Below are positions 12,901 to 27,100 of a DNA stretch of 64,000 nt, piece after piece (position 1 is the first letter of the stretch; every line of letters begins with the position of its first letter). Below the pieces are notes generated by a model. That model worked only from the letters and a program-made list of their open reading frames with translations, was not told where the DNA came from and searched no databases. The stretch is from Apostichopus japonicus (lineage: Eukaryota > Echinodermata > Holothuroidea > Aspidochirotida > Stichopodidae). The stretch spans positions 18,068,577 through 18,132,576 of the forward strand of contig NC_092582.1 in NCBI RefSeq assembly GCF_037975245.1, in the 5' to 3' direction. Position numbers and translations under genes: made by a program.

Positions 12901-15900
12901 CAAATCATGTTCTTGGAAGGGTGGAAATCCCCAATTGCAGTAATACTGTCGTCAGCTATCAGTAAAACCATTGTGGATTCAAAACAGTCCTTGGACTTTC
13001 CCCCCGAATGCTGTAAATAAATTGATTTCAGGACGACACCTTGTATGCACGTAGAGACTTGACTGTACAAGAACACAAACCACCTAAGTGATGTAAGTTG
13101 CATTATGTAGAATGAGAATACCCTGTACTGTACAAGTAGAGTTCAAATAGCCGAGAAGCTAGGTTGAACTGGAGAGTTCCGGTATGGCGTCAAGTTGCTA
13201 TTACGTTATATTGCCACGTTGTACATGTATCTGAGTTTTAAAAAACATATATATAATACCAGTGCCAATTTCTATTGCGCACTTGAAAAACGGCTATTTG
13301 TAAACAGATGTTTTTGCAGCTGTGAAAATCTCTGCACAATATAAATACTTCGATCTGAATGTTTGAAAATTTTCCCCATTTAATCTTTGGGGAGGAGGAG
13401 GAGGTGCGGGGGAGGGAGAGGGATGAGTATGAAAGTGGGCAATGCATCAAGTTATTGTAGCTAAAACCTGTCCCTGGATGGGACTTCATTTGTCTTTCTG
13501 TGCAAGCTTGAATTAAAGTGTTTTCTTTTGTAGGGGCGTCACTAAGAAAATAACTTCATGACATAAAATTGCTTCATTAATTGGATTTGATATCCGTTAT
13601 TGCTCGAAACAATAATAGTTGCCTTTCTTTTTTGTCTAGAATAAGATCAAAAATACAACTGATGGGTAAATATTTCCTATTTATGTTATGACTTCATATT
13701 TTCAAAATATTTTGATAGTTTTCTCTATTACTTGAAACCAAAACATGACTATGAATGCTAATGAACTGCACTGTTACTGGAGCTTAGAATCAAACAGAAC
13801 CGATAAATTGACATTGTTGAAAAAGCTGCTGTAAATTTGCTATTATTCCATTATTATTTGTGATAAGTGCAAGAATTGTTGAAATATATTTGCAAACGTT
13901 ATATGTTACCTGTCGACTACATTCGACCAACCACGTATCGACTATGTAGGCAACTTTCAATAACAAGGTAACTTTTTCTTTTAATATCCCACAAGAACAG
14001 TTGAGACAGAGTCATTTACCAACGCTGAACATTCACTATGTTCAAGTACGGTATATCATCAAAGAAAAGCAAATCCATGGAAAAGTTTTTCTTCTCCAGG
14101 ATACTGCTACTTGCCTCTATTTTGATTTAAAATTATGTGGCAATTGGTAGCAATCTGCTGTTGATGCTGTTGACAAAAAACTCAGTTTTTTTTAAAACAT
14201 CCCAAAATCTAGGTAGAAGTGATATGAAGTCACCTCACCAATCGATACTCACATGCACTGGAAAGACCTTTCATGAAGCAACAAGTTGGCATTCTTACAG
14301 CTGGTTTCTATTACGGCTTCTGATTGGATGGTTTCTGGATAGTCCTGGAAGTCACAGCCATTCAGTTGACAGTTTTCATTGATACCAGCCACGGCTTCTG
14401 GTTTCAGATCATTGGCCGTGACTTTCACCTTCTTCCCGAGAAATTTCTTCCATTGCAATGCTTGCACACCTGCAGAAAATCAATATCAAATTGACTTTAT
14501 TATTATTATTATAATTATAAGTTATTTAATACATGATTTTATAACAATGACTGTTCCAAGGTTTTCCAGGAGTCACAAACAGCAAAATACGGAGACCTAG
14601 AAATATATATTTTGCAAACTTGCTGTTTGAGGCATGTGACAAACATTACACTAAATAAATTGCAACTTTTGAAACTGATATAGTGGGCAATCAGCATTTT
14701 ACCAACACCTCATTGTTTTGACTTTCATTCATCATGAATGACCTTTCACAATCTAGTAGCTCAAATTATCTTCAATTTAGTGGAGCATTAACGACTTCCT
14801 AAGTTCCTAGACTTATTGTCATGTTTCGTTAATGTTTTCTTCCTTTACCTACAAGGACCCTTCCTGCCTGACATCTTACGATATAGGGTTTTATTATTTG
14901 TTTTTTTTAGGCATATCAAAAGTAAGATATTCCAAAGCTAAATGAGAAGTGCTCTTTCTGTTCAATGGTTTCCCAGGAAACGAAGAACATTTCAGGTGAC
15001 TAGCTTATAGCACAGAGGTAGAATTTCCTACTCGTTAAGAACTTCCAAACACTATGGGCGGTAGAAAACATGGAGGGCTGTAGATCGGAATGGGCCAATC
15101 ATCGGGGGGGGGGGGGGTGGGAGGGGCATGGTGTGAAAAGGTTTACCAAGAGCTCTTAATGTGGTAGAGTAAGAGTGCATTAGTTGTGGGTAGACAGGGA
15201 AGTGAGGAGTGAATTAATCTACACAATCAACATAAAGAGAAAAACCTTTCTCAAAGTGTTCCATTTACAAAGAAACTGGAGAATAGCATTAATCAAAGAT
15301 TCTCCAACTTGACCTCGTGACTTTTACAATGACTTACGGAAATGTCAAAGTCTAAGATTTAGGATGAGGGCATAACATAACATATGGACCAGGGGCTTCT
15401 CGCAGTTGGATCAGTATCATATATATGTTAACAAGTGTTGCAGGCTAGGTACAATATTTCAGGGTGTGTATGTTGAATGTATGTATTGTTTTGTATGTAT
15501 TTTAGATCCTCCTGCAAGCAGGAACTCGCGAAGAAGCCATCATTGGCTTATCAAAGCCGCAAGCTGACCAAAGTCAGTCTCTTAGATTCATATTTAACTT
15601 CCATGATTATGAATTGTCAATGGTCAACAACTCTGTAACTGGACGACATACATTAATCTTGGAGTGACTGGAACTTGGGACCATAAATGATTGAAAGGCA
15701 CCGGCGTTAACCTCTGAGCTAACACTCCACAGGAGACAGCTGAGAGAGGAGTAAAGTGAATAGATTTCTTACTAGGTACTGTATGTTGGGATCTTCATTC
15801 CCTCTAAAAAATGACGGGTCCAATGACTTGGTTTTGCGGTTACACAGAACCAATTGGGTTTGATCACCGTAGTTGAATACGGCCTTTTGGCTAAGATCAT

Positions 15901-18064
15901 GTGTAGTATCTGTTCTCTTTCGAGGGGGATGGTGATGCACACCCGACGATGATCACACAGTCACAGTCCCAATGCAATTCACTGCTTCGTTCGTGTGTGA
16001 TATTACAGAGAGACCAAAATCTTTCACAAGTGAACCCTAAGACGTTGGTCCAACTACATTTTACTTGATTTTTACATCATGGTAACTGGTCGGTTACCAA
16101 TTAACAGAGTCCATGTAGTAAGAGTAAATTTAATCCATTTAGGTTATTTACCAGAATTACACCTGGGTTTTACAGTACAATGGTGCTTAAAAAACATGCA
16201 CTTACAGATGATAATTCCATTGCATTTTCTTTGTCTAAATTGAGATTTGATCTCTTTCCTATTAATAGCAGAAAACTGACTCACATAGGAATGATCCAAT
16301 TGCAGACCACCAAACCTCCCTTCCCACCCCATCTTGACTGTATCCTTTGTACTAACAATTTAACCTGCATGATGAATAGATATAGACTTTTGGCAAATAT
16401 ATTCAATTGAATACAATACATTTTGTGTCACAAGATGCCTTTGTTAACTGCAGACTTAACAAACTTCACCACAGAAAATGTGTTGTGAAATGTGGGCACC
16501 ATGAGAGCGGTGGGTTATCATTTTCACGCCCACAGACCTGTTAACATAGATACAGCTACCAACATACTGTACATATGACACAGAAAATGTCACTTCCTTA
16601 ACATCCTGCAATAATCTGAGACCTCCCTCTGTGGTTTTTCTGGTTCCTAACCACTTAAAGACAAAAGAAAGCTTCAAATGTTTGTTACATCAAGTTCATT
16701 TATGTGGTAAATAATAAGGAAGTACTGTCACAGTGTATATATGTGAACAAGAAATGACATGAACGGTAGTAGAATTAACGGTAACATCTCTATGTTCCGA
16801 CAATAGAAATAATTTGGGAACCTTTTTTTCCCAAAAAATGGAAAGGACAAAAAACAATTTTTCAGACCCCAACATTTTTGTGACCAAAATTTTTCGGACC
16901 AAAATTTGTTTAAATTAAGTCCCCCCCAAAAAATTTGGGTCCAAAAAAATTGAGTCCCCCCAAAAAATTGGGATCACAAAACTAGTTTTCTTGGTACAAA
17001 CAAATTTTTGGATAAAAAAAAATGCTCCAAATTTTTTCTTTTTGTCGGAACATAGAGACGTCGGAACATAGAGACGTCGGAACTGATGGGGATGTCACCG
17101 AATTAACGGTATTTAGATCTTCAACTGGCTAGATATCTACTACTGAATACTATGAGGTGTCAGGTTGGAACAAGCTAAGCACGGCTCCTGTAGGTTGAAT
17201 CAAACTGAATACAAGTGGTGAAAGGTACACAGTGGTGGAGCTAGGGGTATTGGTCAGGAGGGGCGAGAATGGTCTGTAGGGGCGCTTTCGTCACTATCTA
17301 AGTGGAGCGCCACCACAGGTTGGCGCGTAGCGGAGAGAAATTTTTTTGAGTGAAGATACTCCCTAGATCGCCGGAAATGACACTTCAAATTACACCAACA
17401 AAATGTGACAAATGTCAATATGTTGATGAGAGCGCAATAAAAAAGTTAATAATCACGAATAAGTAAAAAGGGGTAAAGAGCTGAAAAGGGCGCCAGCAGT
17501 CTATTTGAGTCCATCAGGGGGGGGGCATTCGCCCCCCCCCCCTGACTGTATGGACGCTCCGCCACTGAAGGTACATCTTTCATACTAAGTTTACACATGT
17601 TACCCCTCTTCTTAAAGCATTACACTGGCTTCCAATTGAAATGCGTATACATTTCAAAGTCCTTATTTTAATCCACAATTGTATTTATATAAACAAGTTA
17701 TCTCCAAATTACCTTTTCGAACTTCTATAAGTAAAACAATACAAGCATGCCACCCGTCAGTCAAAATTCATTACCCTCCTAGTACCTAGAACGTACCAAT
17801 GGGGTTACCTATGCCAACCGTGCTTTTTCAGCTTCTGGTACCAAATTGTGGAATTCCCTCCCAAACCATTTAAAATGTATACCTATTAAATCACTTTTCA
17901 AATCTAAACTAAAAGCCTACCTCTATGCTAAACATTTTTGCAATTTGATTTGTAATTATTTTTCATTGTTGCATTATTGTTTTTGCTTTTCTTTCTATTC
18001 AAACTATATATGTACGGCGCATTTGACAACTATTTTGTTTATGATTAGCGCATTATAAATCTTA

Positions 18065-18108
<44 letters not shown>

Positions 18109-21100
18109 CTCTTTAAGGATAAATTACAGAGGATGGAACAGGAATTTACTCTGTCCACATATTGACTTTTCTCCTGAAACAGACTACAGCTACTGTACTA
18201 AGAAATGACCACACTATGACATCATTGGGAATGACATCATACTGAAGGTTACTTCCTTGGTACAGATCATGTAGAGAAGTTCTTGATGCACAGACACCTG
18301 TACAGGGTTTCTGTTGTAGAGATTTACTGTGGAGGTCAAAGTGTAAGTGATCTACTGGGGACTAAGAAGTAGGAAAAGAATAATAATATGTTATGTTATG
18401 GCTTGTAAATAGACACTGTTATTCTGGGAAGTGTGATGTCAGGGGGTTTCCTGTCTGTGTTACTAGCTAAGAGATTGTAAAGGTTAACATAGGGTAACGG
18501 TATTAGGACAAAATTATCATGGTAAAATGCTTTCTGTTACAGTACTATAAGAACAAAATACTGAAAGGAAAATCAATCCAAGCTATATCATCTTTAGTAC
18601 ATAATAAATGATAGAGATCTATGTGATCATGAACAAGACAAATTCTCCCAACTATAACTTTTCAGGACAAGTTTTGTTCAGTTTTTTGGGGGATTAAAAG
18701 GCAGTTAAAAAGAGAATTGGTGGCTGCCATTTTGTCAGTCAGTGTGATGTCATAGTTGATCTGTTCTTATGTATTGACCCATTTACTTTCCAGCTGTAAA
18801 TCAAGGTAGAAGAAGGACAACTAGTTTTGAAGTGAAACCGACATTCGCCAGTATTAGGCCATATTCATGAACAACTTCCGTCGATATTTCTGTCTCAGCA
18901 TAATTTGCAAAACCTGTGCATCTTCATTGTTAATGAGAAAAAGAATATATATCCTCTTTGAAGGTCGTTCCCGGAAGTTGTTTAAATATATACATAAACT
19001 TCAGATTGCATTGCAGGGATGTGCCAAGGATTTCCTGAGTGCCGGGTATACTGATTGCCCTCCTGGGGGAGGGGTCTAAGGGGAGGGGAAATTTTTTCGA
19101 TTTTTGAAGGTGTTCAGATGCCAAATGCTGGCACTTGTGTAGCTTTCTAAGCACATACACAAGTACTAGTTTTGCTAACAATTTACATTTTTAAATTTTT
19201 TTTTAGTGAAATATATTACGTACTGTATCTGGTTAAAGTTATTAGTTTGTTTCAAAGAGATTTTTACAAGGGACCGATTGAGAGCCGTAAGTAATGATTC
19301 TCGCATGCGTAACTGATGCATTATTAGTCTGTATGATTTTGGCATAGGCTAGGCCCAATTTATGTTGAATTTATTGTTAGGAATGTCGGGATTTTAGATG
19401 AAAATAGTGCTGGGCGGGATTCACGATTTTTAAGACAGTGCTGGGCGGTAATTTTTAGTGCTGGGCGGGGCCGCCCAGCGTGGGCATGCACATCCCTGCA
19501 TTGTAACTAAATAGGCCTACTCCCAAATAAATATATTTAGAGTGATCAACTGCAGGGTATCACCTTACATCTCTTTGGGCATAATGAAATAAAACACAAA
19601 ATAGTGGTACTGTAAGCCTATGATCCACCCAAGGGGGTGGGGGGGGAGGTTTACCCAATACTGGCCCAAAGCTGGTGTTCTATAATTTACCAAACTCTCC
19701 TACAGTGTGTACATACTGTATAAGTCACTCTTTACTTTTGCTTTTTGCTTCATTTATTCAAAGTTGTAACCATATATGCCGTTCTGAAAACCCCCCAAAA
19801 AAAGTAAGATCTGATTGTCAGAGGCAAAAATCAGACAAAAAAACAAACAATTTGCCCTGAAGTCAAGCTACAATTGTGCCTCAACTGCATTCCATAACTT
19901 GAGTCATTTGTAACACTGGCTTATATGTATGGAATGCGAAAAGGGCAAACTTATTTCAATGTCTAAACTTAGTTTGTTGTTGTCTAAACTAAAGTTGTTG
20001 CTGCTGTTTTACCACGTTGTTGCTCAAACTCACTGATGTCTTAACTTCCTTTGTCAAAACATACGTGGTTGTCTAAACTTACGTTGTTGCCATCTGCGCT
20101 GTTCAAAATTGCTTAACCGCGTCATGCTAACCAGAATGCAAATGCATTAAGGTTTCGATGACTTCAGTGCACTAGATTTCTGCTTGTTAGTATAAGCAGA
20201 ACTAGCTGTTACACTAGAAAGGGACCGAACCACCATTTTGATACAATAACACTATGGCATGATTAACACAGGTCAGTCTACTGTACGTGGATATACACAC
20301 CTCCACCAAAAGCAACAGGGATCTTGGAGGTCCTAGTCCATTTGGGGTCACCAGAGGCCAAATTGTGGAAACCTTGTTTTATAAGCTACCGTAGGCTCCC
20401 ACTGCCAGCCTATCAGATAACTCATCAGTGCACATCAGATAACGAACAGAAGGCTGAACAGTAAACAACTTAAAAAATGTTATAGGCTATGCAAATATGT
20501 TGTGAATGTCGGAACTCAAGTAAAATGAGTTTCAAGACAAACTACCAGCAAAACTGTAGATTTGGCATTGCAAACTATCTAAGCGTAGTGCCACCATGGT
20601 TGGCACGAAGCGCACAAGAAAATTTTGGCTGAAAATGCCTCCCAGATTGCTGGAAATGGCACTTCCCAGGTCTTGTAAGTTGCATCTTAGCATTTTCTCT
20701 TTTGAGAATACTAGCGATATCATAAAAACATTAAAAAAAAAAATATGCTCAAGGGGGGGGCAGCTGCCACCTTCACCCCCCCCCCCCCTTGGCTACGTGC
20801 CTGATTAACTCACACATGATGACAAAACGAGTTAGGGACCACTTAAACCTACTTGTGAAACAAATGAAGGTTCACAACTCTTGTTTGATTCCCATCTTTA
20901 AGTACTGTACGTAGACACTTAACCTTTTTGCTAGTGTGTGTGTCAATATTTTGACCTCATATGTTTCACACAGTACACATGTTTATCTTTGATTGCAACA
21001 TAGGACTATCTGGAAATTCCAAAGCTAAAAATAGGAAAATCAATACTTTGATTGTTTAGTTGTGATTAAACCAACTGTTTTGAAAATTTGAGGAATTGTT

Positions 21101-24100
21101 GAATGCCTGTCTATGTATGCAATATCTGAGAGAGTTAGGAAGGCACCGATAGTGATACACAGATCAATGAACGTTGGTGACGACATCACTGACAACGTTT
21201 CTGTAGTTGCTGATATGAAAAATAAAGTGGGGACCGGGGGTGAAGAAACTTTAATTTGATGTTGATATAAAATTCTAGCTATTTGAGATGCCTTGAACCA
21301 GCCAACAATATGTAAAGTTTATTAAATATACATATAAGGCAACAGAATCATAACCAAGTATAAATTACAGTGGCAATATCTGATGAAATTCCCGCTTTTT
21401 AAAAATAAAAAATTATTTACTCAGTGGACTCTTTTCCTTTGCAATGAGGGCAAGAGAGGAAGAGAGAGGAAGTGATTTTACTAAGGAGTGTAAACTAGCT
21501 TATTTCCAAGCCTTCCAGCCAATGCAGAGAGACTTCTACATCATTGTTAACACAAACAGATGAAACATGGTCTCAATATATATAAATATATATTTATTTG
21601 ATGAGATATTTAAAACAGTTCAAAAGTGAGGTTGTTTGAGGGAAGAAAGAATAAATATTTTGAACCTGAATATCATTCCAATTTCCAGAAGAATTATACT
21701 GTATTTGTAAATTGTAAAAAGATTTTGATTTGATCTATAGAAAAATTCAATTACAATTAAATATTGCAATGTGCTCTTATAACAAAAATTGTCTACCACC
21801 TGGGCAAAAACAAAGTATATCAAATCTTCACCAAACTCCCCCCTCCTTGCACCCCCCCCCCTCCAGAAAAGGGAAAAAAGTTATACCTGGCTACTTTTAT
21901 GGAAGTAAGAGTCTTCAAACACTCAGTCATCTAGACTTTAAAAGTTTTAATATTACTGTATATGGGTAAGTCCTACTTACAGCTAAGTCATCAGCCAGGA
22001 ACTAGAATTTCACAATTTTTAACCATTTGTATAAAAACAATTTACTGTCTAAAAACAAGTTGAAACTTGAATTAATACAAAAGAAACATTTATTTTTACA
22101 CTGGCCTATTCAGCTTTGTAGTATATATGTGAGAAACAAAACATGTGAATTTTACTATTTGATTACATAACAGGGGGCAATTCAGTGAACAACAGATGCA
22201 TAGATATCAACTTAATGTAAAATCAAAGAACAATATGCATTCTCCTACCATATATGACTCAAGATGTATCAACCTTTGAACTTATGAGAACCAAACCATG
22301 AAAGATTTGGCACAGACCATTAACAGAGACTGAGAAGGATACATTACACCCACAATATTACCATTTGTGTCGGCACAATGGCAGCAATGGACGTGCCACC
22401 CACAATTCTGACTTTGGTGTGGGCTGTTTGTTGTTATGACCCATTCTCAATCCTTTCCTTGTACGTTAGTTGACAAAAATCTCTGAATTATCATGTTGGA
22501 CTCATTTCCTGTTTCCATTTCAATTGAATGTTGTGAAAAAGCTAAGGGATTAAAATAATTTTCATAACTTTTTCATAAGTTTGCCACAATCACTGTTTTC
22601 ATCGTGATCTGTTAAGGTTTACAAATAGTGTCTAATATATTGCACATGTCTGCAATTTAGCACTATAGAAAGGGTTCAAAACCTACTCTGTGAAAAACTT
22701 ACAGATGGAAATGTTCACTGCTTAAAGGGTATGAAGACTCGCGCAAAAAGAAACGTCTAATGCCGGTAATCTGACCTAGTTTCGAATGAGGTGTAACAGA
22801 AGTGTTAGACACCACCATCGATCCCAGAACATACACATACACAGCTTGCTACCATCTGTAATTAGACACGAGGGTATAGTCAGTACATACAGCTGCAGTC
22901 AATACCCACAACACAGTGTACAAACGATACAGCGATGGACATCTCAGGTCCAGCTAAAGATAACAAGGTATCACGTTTCATTACTGTACTGTCTGCATTT
23001 TGTAGCGACACCAACAAAACGTCACTTGCAAGCAACGGAAAGTTAACTTTTTCAGATGACCGCACGCGGTTTGGGGCGAGTCTTCAATGCCTTTAAATAA
23101 CAATCATCAGACATTACTGCTGCTTTTAGAATCTTTGAATACCATCGGTCATTAGACACGAGTGTATAGTCAATACATACAGCTGCGGTCAATACACACA
23201 GCACAGTGTACAAACGATACAGTGATGGACATCTCAGGTCCAGCTAAAGATAACAAGGTATCACGTTTCATTACTGTACTGTCTGCATTTTGTAGTGACA
23301 CGAACAAAACGTCACTTGCAAGCAACAGAAATTTAACTTTTTCAGATGGCCGCACGCGGTTTGGGGCTAGTCTTCAATGCCTTTATATAACAATCATCAG
23401 ACATTACTGCTGCTTTTAGAATCTTTGAATACCATCGGTCATTAGACACGAGTGTATAGTCAATACATACAGCTGCGGTCAATACACACAGCACAGTGTA
23501 CAAACAATACAGTGATGGACATCTCAGGTCCAGCTAAAGATAACAAGGTATCACGTTTCATTACTGTACTGTCTGCATTTTGTAGTGACACGAACAAAAC
23601 GTCACTTGCAAGCAACAGAAATTTAACTTTTTCAGATGGCCGCACGCGGTTTGGGGCGAGTCTTCAATGCCTTTATATAACAATCATCAGACATTACTGC
23701 TGCTTTTAGAATCTTTGAATACCATCGGTCATTAGACACGAGTGTATAGTCAATACATACAGCTGCGGTCAATACACACAGCACAGTGTACAAACAATAC
23801 AGTGATGGACATCTCAGGTCCAGCTAAAGATAACAAGGTATCACGTTTCATTACTGTACTGTCTGCATTTTGTAGTGACACGAACAAAACGTCACTTGCA
23901 AGCAACAGAAATTTAACTTTTTCAGATGGCCGCACAAGGTTTGGGGCGAGTCTTCAATGCCTTTAAATAACAATCATTAGATACAGTATTACTGCTGCTT
24001 TTAGAATCTTTGGCAATCTAGGCTTTGATATTCCCATGGTACAAAATTTATACTGAAGTCTGTGAATTGGGATATGTCTGTAGTACTACAGTAGAGTACA

Positions 24101-27100
24101 GAAGAGTACAGTGCAATACATTGCACCGTAGAACAGTGCAGAATAGTACAGTATAGTGCAGTACAGTACAGAACAGTATTGTATAGTGCAGTACAGTACA
24201 TTACAGTATAGTAGCTGGAACAATCTTTGTTCTGTTTTTTTAATTTTGTGGTGAATGTGTGAAGAGAGATTTAAATCGATCTTTAAAGTTTGACAATATT
24301 CACACAATCAATGAGTCATAATCAATTAAATATCAGTGTTGATCACGCAATTGTCTACCGTGTGCCACAATTAAGGTAAGTCTGAGTATAACTATTTGAG
24401 ATCTGACCAGGCCTTGGTGAGCTGTGAAAACTGCCTTGATCCAGAAAACTAAATTATGGGATGTTACTTACAGGATCATTATTGGTGGAATTAAATCACC
24501 CCCTTCCCCCCCCCCCCCCCCCCCATAATTTCTTTTTTATGGTTGAGTTCCTCCAAGGAATCAGTCACAAGTGTCAAAGAAACTTTCCATGTAAGCTCTT
24601 CTTTATAAAATGCTCTTAATTACTTTCTTGACTTCTTGTTTTATAAGGGAGTGTAGGAATTAGGGAAAGACAACTTCTCATGAAGCTCTGCCTACACAAG
24701 AATGCCATCAAAACAGAACAACTGGCTTAGAAAACAACTTTTTCCAAAAAGTTTAGTTAAAAAAATTGCAGTAATAAAGTCTTGACTTCTTTATAAAGGA
24801 GTAAAAGGAATTAGGAGTTTAAACAAACTTCCGGGGATGCCCGGAAGTCTGGAAAAATAGCTTTAAAGAGTCAACAAATAAACTCCATATAATTACAAGA
24901 CAACATCATGTGAAAATAAATCTATAGATAAATCTCAACTGGACACCTTTTTAAATTGTTATGTCATCTGGTAAAACTGATGGCATCAGAGCGAGGGTAT
25001 AGTAGCCAATGGTAAATACAATTTGTACAAATTGTTCTTTTATGACTGACTTAGCACTATAAGTTGCAGTTCCCTTCAGGGATAACACAATCCGCTAAAT
25101 CCTTTCAGCCCTCCTCAGTATATCAGTCAAAGTTTTCCATATGCTGCATTAAAATACATAAAAACTGCATGATAACATTGTTACTTACTGATAATTTGAA
25201 ATATGACTAACTACCATTCAGTACTGGGAAGACCTCCACCATGACACACAAAAAAATAAAAATAAAAATGAATAAAAAATAAAAACATATTGCATAGGCA
25301 TTTTAATATAGAGAGAGTAGAATTCATACTATTTTTGTACCTTTGGTGATAGTTCCATGGCACCTTGGTGTCCATTCACATTGATATTATGCTTTGAACT
25401 TGATGAAAGACTTAAAGCGTGTGAAGACTCACGCAAAAAGAAATGTCAAATGCCGGTAATCTGACCTAGTTTCGAATGAGGTGTAACAGAAGTGTTAGAC
25501 ACCACCATCGATCCCAGAAAATACACACACAGCTTGCTACCGTCGATAATTAGACACTAGTGTACAGTCAGTATATACAGCTGCGGTCAATACCCACAGC
25601 ACAGTGTATAAACGATACAGCGATGGACATCTCAGGTCCAGCTAAAGATAACAAGGTATCACATTTCATTACTGTCTACATTTTGTAGCGACACAAACAA
25701 AATGTCACTTGCAAGCAACAGAAAGTTAACTTTTTCAGAACGCGGTTTGGGGCGAGTCTTCAATGCCTTTAAAAAAGCCATAACTGGTTTAGAGAGATAC
25801 TCTCAAGAATCATTATACTTATCAGACATTGCTTACAGTACAAATCTATGCATTGAAACTACACAAAGGTTCTGGTTTTTGTACGTCATGATATGGAAAA
25901 TGAAGAAGTAGATGTACTCACCAGAAGCAGAGAAGGCATCCAGACAACTTGTGATGTCATCATCTCCTTGACATTTGACCTTGACTGCGAGTGTCAGTAG
26001 AATGAGCTCTCTAGACAAAGGAAATGTACATACATTATCACTTCTATGAGATTGAAAGGTCCAGGTCAAAGTTATCAGTCATCTTACCTTTCCTTGTTAA
26101 TACCCTGTAAAATGATCATAATAGGGCTGGTCTGTGACTGATATGGCTAATGTATGCACAATTGAACTTACTAAAGTTAAACAGTGAGAGGTCAAAGCAT
26201 ATATGTACTGTACCAAGTTATTACATATTGCAAAAGATGATTTACAAGCAAATCTAATCCGCATCTTTATGTTGCAGGATGAATAAATGCTTGTGAGGAA
26301 TAATCCCCCCAAAATTATAGATAAGAAAATTCTCCTTTCATTTTAGGAGATACCCTAGCTGCTTCAAATGTCATGTCCATGGGCTGTTAATTTTGTCATT
26401 GTTTGTTATCATGTCATATTGTCCTATTGCCATGTTCTCCATAATTTTTTTTCTTTTCATATTTTCAGGTTTAAGTAAACAGTATTGTTACTAAAAAAAA
26501 CAAAACAAAGCTATGTAATGTTAGAAACTTTGTCAAAAAAACAAAACCATCAATTTACATATTTACACCACCAGTATAGTAAAGACAATACTGTAATTGT
26601 TGGGGTAAAAAGTAATAAACATTCAAGCATGAGTGGTTCTATGATGTCATTTTTACATTTGCTCAAGTCTTCAGTCAGACTTGTTTTTAGGTATTACATT
26701 TGTAAAGCGCTTTGAGCAGCTTTGGTGATTATGCGCTATATAAATTTTACTTATTATTTGTAGTGTTCAAGGAACAAACAGAATACAGTATTTCTCAAAA
26801 ATCAAAATCTGAGACAAATTTTTCTTAGCTATTTGACACAGTTGTTAACTACAAGCACTTCTATCACCATTTAAGAGAAAGATTGTTCGGTTTGCTCAAT
26901 TTCTTTTATGTATGTTTTCAAATTATACAGTTAATCTGACAGCAAATAAACAGGACGCATGCTTTGGTTTTGCAATCCTTTTTGACATTAGATCATCCTT
27001 AGCAAAAGGACTAACATCTGCCAGGATAAATATCTCATCATTGTAATGTGACTGTAGGTTACCTGTCAGAAAAAGGCTGAAAGAAATAGGCTTTTAGGAC

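Larger units (their letters stand above)
14470..25921 (-). other. TRMT1L intron 2 (11.4 kb)
   Basis: Holds a SINE, the 16784 palindromic element, a hAT-type MITE, a LINE fragment, the CAGGGATGTGC element, and two TTAA MITEs including the 290-bp array. No additional exon that fits TRMT1L was seen between exons 2 and 3, and the flanking phases (1 out, 2 in) join exactly. Confidence 0.75.

Noticed and set aside
22786-23966. Repeated 61-86-codon open frames on both strands across the 290-bp array
   Set aside because: They recur only because the DNA unit is tandemly repeated, cross MITE interior and flank, exist on both strands at once, and show no family motif.
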